A program made the translations under genes and the position numbers. The notes under the pieces are model-generated. The model was not told the DNA's origin, searched no databases, and saw only the letters and a list, made by a program, of their open reading frames with translations. 64,000 bases of DNA from Mytilus edulis. Lineage: Eukaryota > Mollusca > Bivalvia > Mytilida > Mytilidae. Positions 36,029 to 48,000 of the stretch are shown here, in pieces; position 1 is the stretch's first letter, and each line of letters opens with the position of its first letter. Where the stretch lies: NCBI RefSeq assembly GCF_963676685.1, contig NC_092345.1, positions 84,261,592-84,325,591 on the forward strand, given 5' to 3'.

Positions 36029-39000
36029 CGAATACTTTTAGTTTTCGCACTCTAACTTTAGTAAAAGTGAATGGAAATCTATGAAATTTTAACACAAGGT
36101 TTATGACCACAAAAGGAAGGTTGGTATTGATTTTGGGAGTTTTGGTCCCAACATTTTAGGAATTAGGGGCCAAAAAGGGCCCAAATAAGCATTTTCTTGG
36201 TTTTCGCACTATAACTTTAGTTTAAGTTAATAGAAATCTATGAAATTTTGACACAAGGTTTATGACCACAAAAGAACGGTTGGGATTGATTTTTGGAGTT
36301 TTGGTTTCAACAGTTTAGGAATTAGGGGCCAAAAAAGGGCCCAAATAAGCATTATTCTTGGTTTTCGCACAATAACTTTAGTTTAAGTAAATAGAAATCA
36401 ATGAAATTTAAACACAATGTTAATGACTACAAAAGGAAGGTTGGTATTGATTTTGGGAGTTTAGGTCCCAACAGTTTAGGAATTAGGGGCCAAAAAGGGA
36501 CCCAAATAAGCATTTTTCTTGGTTTTCGCACCATAACGTTAGTCTAAGTAAATAGAAATCTATGAAATTTAAACACAAGGTTTATGACCATAAAAGGAAG
36601 GTTGGTATTGATTTTGGGAGTTTTGGTCCCAACAGAATAAGGGGCCCAAAGGGTCCAAAATTAAACTTTGTTTGATTTCATCCAAATTGAATAATTGGGG
36701 TTCTTTGATATGCCGAATCTAACTGTCATGACTGTGTATGCAGATTCTTAACTTTTGGTCCCGTTCTCAAATTGGTCTACATTAAGGTCCAAAGGGTCCA
36801 AAATTAAACTTAGTTTGATTTTGACAAAAAATGAATCAGTTAGGTTCTTTGATATGCTGAATCTAAAAATGTACTTAGATTCTTGATTATTGGCCCAGTT
36901 TTCAAGTTGGTCCAAATCGGGGTCCAAAATTAAACTTTGTTTGATTTCATCAAAAATTGAATAAATGGGGTTCTTTGATATACCAAATCTAACTGTGTAT
37001 GTAGATTCTTCATTTTTGGTCCTGTTTTCAAATTGGTCTACACTAAAGTCCAAAGGGTCCAAAATTAAACTTAGTCTGATTTTAACAAAAATTGAAATCT
37101 TGGGGTTCTTTGATATGCTGAATCCAAAAATGTACTTAGATTTTTTATTATGGGCCCAGTTTTCAAGTTGGTCCAAATCAGGATCTAAAATTATTATATT
37201 AAGTATTGTGCAATAGCAAGTCTTTTCAATTGCACAGTATTGCGCAATGGCAAGAAATATCTAATTGCACAATATTGTGAAATAGCAAATGTTTTTTTAA
37301 TTAGAGTTATCTTTCTTTGTCCAGAATAGTAAGCAAGAAATATCTAATTGCAAAATATTGTGCAATAGCAAGATTTTTTTTTAATTGGAGTTATCTTTCT
37401 TTGTCCAGAATCAACTTAAATCTTTGTTATATACAATATACAATGTATATTCACTTTTTACTACCAACTGATAAATTAAAATAATCTTTACCATTCAGTG
37501 ATAACAAGCAGTTTTTTTACATCTTAATATTTTATGATGTATTTAAATGAGTAGTTATTGTTGCAAACTCCATTAGAAATTTTAATTGAGATTAGTTTTG
37601 GAATAAGGGAAAGGGGGATGTGATTAAAAAAATTGGGTTCAATTTTTCTCATTTGAAATTTCATAAATAAAAAAGAAAATTTCTTCAAACATTTTTTTGA
37701 GAGGATTAATATTCAACAGCATAGTGTATGCTCTAAGAGAAAACAAAAATTTTAAGTTCATTAGAACACATTCATTCTGTGTCAGAAACCTATGCTGTGT
37801 CAACTATTTAATCACAATCCAAATTTAGAGCTGAATCCAGCTTGAATGTTGTGTCCATACTTGCCCCAACCGTTCAGGGTTCAACCTCTGCGGTCGTATA
37901 AAGCTACGCCCTGCGGAGCATCTGGTTTAATTTTAGTTAATTTATATGTTTTGGAGTTTAGTGTGACGTCAATTTTCATTGAACTAGTCACATTTTGTTA
38001 AGGGGTCAGCTGAAGCCGCCTCTGGGTGTTGTGGCATTCTAACTGTGTTGAGGACCCATTGGTTGTCTTCAGCTGTTATCTGCTCTTTGGCTTGGTTGTT
38101 GTCTTTTTTATACATTCCCCATCTTCATTTTCATCTTTAATTTCATTTACATACATCATCATGATTTGTTTGATAAATATTGATGACACAGATGGATTCT
38201 ACTTATCACCATAATTTCACTTGCAATGATTACCGTTCAAGAGCGCCTTATTTCACTCCATATATTTGAAAGAGTTATTAGTGCTAAATCAGTAGTTTTC
38301 TATGCACTGTCTTGTCATGGTAGTTTTCATATAGTCGTTTTTCGTTATGGCCATAGTGATTCCGGTATTTCACAGCAAGTGTTTCTTTGCTTCCTTTGTA
38401 TCTTCTCTCTTTATAGTTATATATCTCTTTAGTTATATATTAACTAAAATCCCATTTCCTCCCTAACATTATTTGTCCGTTATTTTACCAGGAATCGACC
38501 ATACTTACTTATATTTTAATAATAAAGCCGTATTCATTTTCAGCATTACTTAACAGCTTTTGGATCAACTATAACCGTTCCCTTTGTTCTGTATCAAGCA
38601 TTATGTATCGGTGAAGACGGTGTTGGACTCAGCCAGCTTATCAATACGATATTCTTTATGTCGGGGTTGAGTACCCTTTTACAAACCACATTTGGTATTA
38701 GGCAAGTATCCGTATTCGGTTTGACTTTCTAATTTTACCATTCCTTTACATCTGCTCTGTGAATATCAAATATGTATTCTACGATGGAAGTTGATTTTTT
38801 CGTGCTTTCTCTGCATGGACCTTTATACATTTCAGTAATGGATTCCTTTATATAAAAATGCTAAATGCAAACATGTTTATCGTTATATTATTTCCGTCTA
38901 TTCCGTTGCTTATTGTGTTATAGCGGTCCTTTTCTCAAAATTCTGGATTTTCCACCGCATAATTCAGATCTATTAACTGAATGTTGTTATCAAAGCAACT

Positions 39001-42000
39001 AAAGTACAACTCACTTGCTGGTGAATAGGGCGAACATTACTGTCTAGACCTTTACAGTAAACCAGCCAGCAGAAGTAAAGACTCAGCAGTATTTTTAAAT
39101 GAAATAAAGTATTTAAAACTATAAAGACGACGTCGCGAACGTCATAAGGAAAGAGGGACGAAAGATAACAGAGGGACAGTCAATATATACCATTTAGATA
39201 ATATTGAAAATTAAAGATAGTGACAATGATAATTGCTGCATAATTTCATTGAACGAGTAAGGATCACTTCGTCGTAAGGCTTTTTCACACCATGTCCAAT
39301 TTCTCCCGAATTTAAATACACACTCAAGGCTTTTTCAAAAAAGTACTTGAATCATACCTGCATTTTTTTTGTATCTCAGATTACATGATGTGTACTTTGA
39401 GATACAATAAAATAATGTCGTATATGTAAAGGCAACAGTAATATACCGGTGTTCAAAAGTCATTAATCGCATAATAGTAAACAAATCCGGGTTACAAACT
39501 AAACGAGGAAACACATCAACTATAAGTGGAAAACAAAGGAACAACAGGAACACTTAAGTGAACAAAAACCAACCCAAACATACATAGAAACGAATGACTT
39601 GGTACAGGACATTTAAGAACAAATGGTGGCTCGAACCTGGTTTGATGGCTAGCCAAACCTCCCGCTTTATGACAATGTTAAAAAATTACGTGACAGAAAC
39701 ACAGCACAAACCCATACAAGACTATTTATCACAGAGAAACGCACAACCAAATAATATATAAATCGACACAACACTCAAACCGCAGAATAACAACGAACAT
39801 ATTCCAGCAAAGACAAACATCACAGAATATCAAAATCAATTACACGCTTACGTTACTAAAATGCAATCTCGAACTCTATTTCACAATGTTTGTCCAAACA
39901 TTTTCCATGACAATGATGTTATTGAAAGACAATTTTAGGATTATTTGGACTACAATCGATAAAAGATTCTAGATTATTCAACCGAAACCGTAACAGAAAA
40001 TGTATTGTATCAATTTCATATCTATTTATAGGTTGCCTATAATTCAGGGAGCAACATTTGCGTTTTTGGCTCCCACGACAGCTATACTTGAACAAATGGG
40101 AGAATGCTCTATGGTAAAAGGTAACAGGCATTATTTAATTGGAAGAAAAAATACATTATGATAAGATATTTAATGGTGTTAAAAGTTTAACAAAACTGTT
40201 ATTTTTATTTTCGAAGTATTCACAGTAATGAAAAAAATATAAGTCAAAGAAATCTCGAGATTGATACACAGACACATATGCTTGTATGGCAAAGTCTAAA
40301 TCGTGTTGAATCAAGACAGACATTGAATAAATTTACAACATTCTACCGAAACCAACTGGTCTATCTAAAAATCGCTACAAAGCACAGCACATGCATGGCA
40401 CAACTCTATGAAGGCAACAGTGGTATGCCGCAGTTCAAAAGTCATAAATCGATTGAGAGAACACAAATCTGGATTAAAAACTAAAACCGAGGGAAACGAC
40501 GAAACAACGGAAACACTGAAGCGCAACAAAAAACAAACGGCAATGCAACGAACTATTAGAAATTTCAACATAATATCAAACACTTCCTAAATAAAGAAAC
40601 TGTAATAAAGCTTCGAATTGATTGTCAAGATCATTGGATCATACCACCACTTTCTATCGGTTTGCGTTATTTGGGATCTATGTAAATAACGTTAAAGGAA
40701 CCACTTTCACTGCTCAAAATGCGCATATGAGATTAAGACATATTCTGCGATTTAAAGCACTGCCATATTAAGTTCACAGTGTATGCCACATGCACTCTGG
40801 TGGACTATTGTCATGCGATCATACAACATCTCCTTTGATCAATCTACTTATCACTTTACATGATTCTATATTTCAACAACGAACACGGATAATATCAAGC
40901 GAACAATTATTTGTTTCTTGGAATATCCGTTTATTGTTATCTTCGTAACCTTCCTGACTAAAAATACCATTGTTTTTGCTTATTGTAAATAAAGGATGAT
41001 TGTTTTAGACAACAATGTGACCATAGCTGTTGGTAGTGATGAACACAGAGAAATCTGGCATGGACGATTGAGAGAAGTATGTCTTTTGATTCATATGATT
41101 TCTATTTATTTAAATTGTGTATTTTGCTTTACTGCAGGGAATAATTTTATTTTATTTTATCTCTTGAAATATCTATTTTTTTTACTCTTGGATAATTCTG
41201 GATATCAGATAGTTTATTTCGTATAAATCAAATCTTCACAGACATAAAGGTAATCTTGGAATCTGCCGCCATCTTGAGTAATAAAGCAGTAACCAAATGG
41301 TCTATATTCGCTTTCTTCTCAATGATGGAGATGCATGCATATTCTTAGCCGCTAAGATTACTCAAAATTGTTGTCACGATTGCTTTGCATTATTTGCATG
41401 TCGATTTGCGATTTCCTTTGTTCTTTTCATTTAAGCACAGTATATATAACAATATAGTATGATTTAATCTATCGTAAATAACAAACCGTTTTAAAAATTT
41501 CAGGTTCAGGGTGCTATAATGATTGCCTCTTTGACACAAATCATAATTGGTTTCAGTGGAGTCATGGGTCTTTTACTACCCCACATTGGTCCGTTGGCCA
41601 TTGCTCCAACCATTAGTTTGATCGGATTGGCATTATTTCCAGCTGCATATGACTTTGCCTCCACTCAGTGGTATATTGCTCTTACGTGAGTACTTTATTT
41701 AAACTGTTAAAATTACGCAGTCTTGTATTTCATTAAAAATGCCTTAACTGCAATTTATTTTATGATTGAAGATCATGTATAGCAACAATGTTTTGTTAGC
41801 TTTTGTCATTGTTATTTTAAACCAAATTCGTATTTATGTAATCCTTCATTGTTGCTGTTTTATGTTGTAGGACCGTATTTTTCATAACCCTGTTTTCCCA
41901 GTACTTACAGAATGTTAGTATTCCTATTTTTAACTATAACAGACAGAATGGTTGTCAGAAACAAAAACTGTTCATCTTCAAACTATTTCCGGTACGTTAT

Positions 42001-45000
42001 GTACATCATATGAAATAATTATCTTTGTACTTTATTGTTATTAGAGAAATCAAATGTTGATAATACTTGTATAACTAATAAATATAGATTTTGATTTATG
42101 AACCCTTACTACTTTATTTTTTTGTATTATTTTGATGATACAATTGTCCACCTGAGAGTATGGTAGCCTTTTGGAAACTTGAGATAAATTAAGATTTTAA
42201 GTAAAAGTCATCGTTTCGCGAAATTTTTATCAGGGGTTACATTTTTGTTCAATTTCTGACAACTAATAATTAATTGAACATAGGTATTTTTTTTCTAAAA
42301 TAGGGTACATGGCATCCCAAATTAATTGGTACTTACTTTCCTAGAAACATGAAGATAAATAATGCTGCAGTTTTCAGTACATTTTTAGAAATTCACATTT
42401 TATTATCATCATTAGCAACTATCTGGTATCCAAGAAAAACATAAGCAGCCCTAACGTGAGTGTTTAACTTCGTTATTGTTTCGTTTGCACTTGGTATTTT
42501 TCTTTTCTTTTTGTTCATTCTTTGTGCTTTCAATTACTCCTTCATACGTTTTGAAACAAAACATGTTACTAACGAGACCCAACAATATCATTTGTGACTC
42601 ATAGCTTTGTTCCATACGCTTTATTTTTTGTAATAATTTACTTATATATCAATTGCCTGTTCATTGTTCCATTATTTTAGAATTTCATCAGAGGCATAGG
42701 CATCTTACGGAAGTTCAAACTTCATTATTTCATTTAACAAAACATAAATTAAAATAAAATAAACTAACGGGATCGCATGAACGCATTAAAGAAGCAAGCA
42801 CAGGTGCATCAACAGCGCAAGCTTATCTTGCAAGCTTATCTTGCTTAATGAAATTTTATAAACAATTTAAATGGGAAAATCAACAGCATGCTTCAATACT
42901 TTATTTGAATTTGTCTATCTCGAAAAATCCTTCCCTGTACATTTTTAAAGCTGAAAATATTTGTGCACTTTATTAACAAATATGTATGAAGTAATGCCAA
43001 AAATAAATTGAATATTACAAAAATATTTTTTTTTTTACATGTAAACCCGACTTTTTTACCCCTGTTATAGATATACAAACTAATACAGGTTTGTGTTATA
43101 TGTTTTTTTTAAAACAGTTACCACTATTTTTTGTTTAGGTGTTGTTGGCCATGCTTCTTTCTTGGTTATTGTGTTACATTTTGACCGTGACAAATGTTCT
43201 AACTGATGATGTGAACGGGTGGGGATACTTAGCTCGAACAGATACTAATCCTGGTGTCCTTTCAGATGCACAATGGTTTAGATTCCCTTACCCAGGTAAA
43301 ATAAGTTGATATATTGGCATGATCGAAATGATTATCATTTAATTAACGCCACTATACACGGTATGTCACTAGCTTGTGTTGAAAAACTGTAGCCTATGGA
43401 TGAGGTTTCTCTAGGTTTCGTTTTTATCTTATTTATTGCGTCGTCATTTCGGCATCTCAAACTCAAACAAGCATTTTTGCGCCTGTCCCAAGTCAGGAGC
43501 CTCTGGCCTTTGTTAGTCTTGTATTATTTTAATTTTAGTTTCTTGTGTACAATTTGGAAATTAGTATGGCGTTCATTATCACTGGACTAGTATATATTTG
43601 TTTAGGGGCCAGCTGAAGGACGCCTCCGGGTGCGGGAATTTCTCGCTACATTGAAGACCTGTTGGTGACCCTCTGCTGTTGTTTTTTGTTTGGTCGGGTT
43701 GTTGTCTCTTTGACACATTCCCCATTTCCATTCTCAATTCTAAAGATTACAAAAAAATGACGTATTTGACAAAAGAAAGTAAAAACAAATGAAGAAGGAA
43801 GCACACACGTTTACCTAGGACAACACCGGTGGTCTATATCACACACGTTCTTCTTGATGCAAAATTAAGAATACTATTTTAAGGTAATCAAAGGCCAAAA
43901 ATTTATCTTTGGATTAATATAAATATGATTCATTTATGAATAAAGTGAACGTGTTTGAACATGTCCTTTAACATGATTTAAATTATTCATTTACTGGATA
44001 ACCTCTAATGTCGATATCACCACTCTTGGTTATAGCTTTTTAAACAATATTTTAGAACTTTTACTCAAACATTATGATGTTTATTTAGGCCAATGGGGAA
44101 CACCAACGGCTAGTGTTGCAGGAGTGTTTGGAATGCTTGCTGGTGTATTGGCATCCATGATAGAATCAGTAGGAGACTATTATGCATGTGCAAAGATATC
44201 AGGCGCACGACCACCACCTGTGCATGCAATAAATAGAGGTAAAACATTTACATATCAATGGTGTTGACTACTTAAATACCTTTACCGTTTTTAAGCATAC
44301 ATCAGTTAATAAATGTTTTATATATTAATTTTATCAGTGTCATGTTCTAAAATCTTTTCAAAAATCTTATTTCAAAAACTAACTTTTGTGCTGAGTTTGT
44401 GTATAAACACTTTGACAGTTGTCTTTTGACTAAATGAGACAATTTCCATTAGCATAGCATTTAGTTTTTCCGATTTTAATTTGCTTTGAAAATTGTCTTT
44501 CTCCTTGATATAAAATATGGAACTCTGCATATTTCTAGAAATCGTTGACCTGATAGAATAGGGTAAAGTGCGTTAAGGTAGCAACTTTTTCCAAATTAAT
44601 AGAATGTAATATTTAATTGTTACTTGTGTAAGACCAGTATGCTATAGCTTTATGATCAGAGTTTTTCGAACAAACATTTTCCCTAATTTTGCGAAAAACG
44701 ACTTTGTGAAGAGCAAACACGCCTCGTTGAAGTTACAGTTTGATAGCACAATGGGTAAGTCGGAAGTTTCATAGTGAGTAAATACAACAAAAAGTTAACA
44801 AACAGTCATGTATTTTAGGTATTGGTATGGAAGGAATAGCCTGTGTATTAGCAGGTGCTTGGGGATCTGGTAATGGAACTACGTCATATAGTGAAAATAT
44901 AGGAGCAATTGGAATTACAAAGGTAAGAATTGTCTTCGAAGATTTCTGTATAATTTGTAATTTATGAATTAAGTAAAAAGTATTTTATCTAGTTCAATTG

Positions 45001-48000
45001 CTCAAAACAAAATTGAAACTTTAAATTAGATGTTTTAACGAATCTCTAATAGATTGACCGTATTAGTTAATTAACAAACCTCTAAGTCACTTTCGAAGAT
45101 TTGTATGTGCAAATTCCAATACTTTTATTTAAATACTAAAGTTCTATCATGAAATGTTTAAAGGATTGTCAACAATTGTACATGATATGAAAATGTGATT
45201 TTGCGCTACATATTACTGGTTAAGAAAAGTCTACTATAACTTTCGCAACTTAACGTGTGTCTGTAAAAGAAAATGTTGAAGGACTCAACATGAATTAATT
45301 TATTGTTGAAATAAACTATACAAAACATTTTATGGCTCTTCTCAAAGGAGACATTGAATGTCTCTGTAGTAAAATTTGGAATAAGTTCTATAAAATCTAA
45401 GTTTAGGTAACTTTCTACTCACTCACCAGTGTCTGAGCAGTTGATGAACCAGGGGTATGTCATTGTGTTATTGGAGTATGGTAAAATTTTGTATTCTTGT
45501 CTTTCTTTTTTGCTGATGTTCTTTGTCTATATGCCTTTTTGTTTATCTTTGTTGAAATATTTGCTTGTTTTTAATGTTGATTAGGATGATAACACAATGT
45601 TGACTGGTGAACCCCAATTTTTGACATTTTAACCTATTATGTCTGTTTGTTTTGTTCACACATTGGTAATCTAATGGAATTTTATGCGACTGTCATACAA
45701 GTGAGAGGTTAAGCTAGCTATAATAAAACAAGGTTTTATCTATCATTTTCTACATAAGAAAATGCCTGTACCAAGTCAGGAATATGACAGTTGTTATCCA
45801 TTCCTTTGATGTGTTTGAGCATTTTATTCTGCAATTTGCTTAGGGAATTTCCATTTATAATCTTCGGAGTTCGGTATTTTTTTTATTTACTTTTTGGTCA
45901 TGTGATGAATAAGGTTGTCATGTTGTTCAGTGTATAACAAGGTCGTCATGTTGTTCAAACATTAAAAAAAACCACACACATGAAACTGTTATACTGTGAA
46001 TTTTGTAAGTAAAGATTGAAAGAAATTTTACAAATGGCCCTTGATTAAAGTTAATTCGAGTGAAATTGGCAATAACTCATTTATAAGACGCTTCTAATAA
46101 AGTGCATTTTTAAGCCTGATATCTTTTTATTTTTTGATAGGTAGGAAGCAGAAGAGTTGTCCAAGTAGGTGGAATTATTATGATTTTGTTGGGATGCCTT
46201 GGTAAATTTGGAGCATTGTTTGTAACTATTCCTAAGCCTGTAGTAGGAGGAATGTTTCTTGTTATGTTTGGTAAGTATTTACAATGGAAGAAAATTATAT
46301 ATGAATGATTTATTTATAAACTCAGGTAAAAGAAATATTGTTCAGTGCTTTTGAGTTAGTTTATTTTTCATTGACTATGAAATGCAATACAAATGTAATG
46401 GTAATCATACATTTATATTATGTGTAGCACGAATACAGTACTTCTTTAAATACATATTACATCTACTTCAAATGGACTCAGTCTAGCATTACATTTGTCT
46501 ACTTTTTTCAATTCTGTGAAATATTTTAACTAAACATGAATATTTCCCTTAACACAGGTATGATTACAGCTGTTGGTCTGTCTAACTTACAGTATGTCGA
46601 CATGAGATCATCAAGAAACATCTTTATCTTAGGAGTTTCCTTATTTTTTGGATTATGCTTTCCATCATGGATGTCCGCAAACCAAGATAAGATTAACACA
46701 GGTAAACTTTTAGTACAGTACATTTTGTGACAGATAAACCAGTAAATAAAAAAAAAACATCCAAGTATGGCAAAATAATATTAAACATGTCATTAGATAG
46801 TATAAGGAAATGACTAAGTCCTGTGATGTTTTGAATGTGTCTTAAGTAAGCATGAATCCTAAAATTTTAAGTTAGAACGTAAAAATATGTCTCAAAATGG
46901 CATCATTAAAAAGGCGTCCTTATCTAAATAACATTAAACAAAGCCAAACAGTACAAAAACACACATATCCGCATTACGAAAAATGTATTGAACAACTGAA
47001 AAAGGCCTTTTTTCTTTGCCCTTAATTCTGGAAATGAGGAGTTGTTCAATGATCTTCAATTCGTAATGACTTTGAATAACATATAGTATTCAACCTGAAT
47101 AGTTTGTTCACTGTAACTTTCCTTTGTAACTTTCGAGAAGATCATTGGTTTAGTATTTATGAAATTAATCAACATTTTTGGCTGGGATGATGCAACAGGA
47201 GATTGTAATATTATTTTTTTTTAAAAGACTATACAAAATGAGAGTGAATGATTCATTCCAACATTTATATTATCTATTAATTATTTTCTTCAGGTAGTGA
47301 AATATTTGACCAAATATTAGCAGTTTTACTTAGTACAAGTATGTTTGTTGGTGGGGTTGTTGGTTTTGTGTTGGACGTAACAATTCCAGGTAATATAATT
47401 TAGTTTTATAAGCTATACATTTATAATAGAGTGTTCGCTTCAAGTGTGGAAGGGCATGGGTTCAAGCCCCGGTGGGGTCAAACCAAAGGCTTCAAAATTG
47501 TTATATGGTTCTTCGTCGCTAAGCTTGCTGTTTAAAAGCATCGGAATGAAGTCATAAACTATTATCTTGTGAACTTAAGCACGGAAAGAGTCCGGCTCAC
47601 CTTTGTTTATGTTTATTCTGAAAAAAATCCACTGTACACATTCTAAACGTTAAAAAAAGAGTAAAATCACAAAAATACTGAACTGAACAAGACTGAAATT
47701 CAAAACGGAAAGTCCCTGATCAAATGGCAAAATCAACTGATAAAACAAATCAAACGTTATACTTGTTCATGATCTATTTAAATCAGGAACGCCAATGCCA
47801 AATATCTGAAAACCTAGGATTTATAAGAATCGAAACTATTGAAGAGAATCAAAAAGGAATTAAAAAATATAAATATATCTATCTAAGGTCAACTTTGCCT
47901 GATGGAGTTTTTTTTTCCAAATAACTATAATTGACTTGTTATTAATCATGTCAATACGGTCTACAGAGCCGATTATACTTTTGATGGAATATATGTTACT

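Noticed and set aside
35736..36110. ORF with poly-Arg or poly-Ser/Val from the GTC repeat
   Set aside because: Produced by the trinucleotide run in the 2-kb repeat element and truncated Penelope-like 3' sequence.
45340..45366. GAGACATTGAATGTCTC as an eighth micro-palindrome
   Set aside because: The arms lack the CATAT part and there is no 7-bp flanking repeat; likely chance.
46526..46730. Overlapping short ORFs on both strands
   Set aside because: The plus-strand one is part of an SLC23 exon (46558-46701) read into introns; the other is its antisense.
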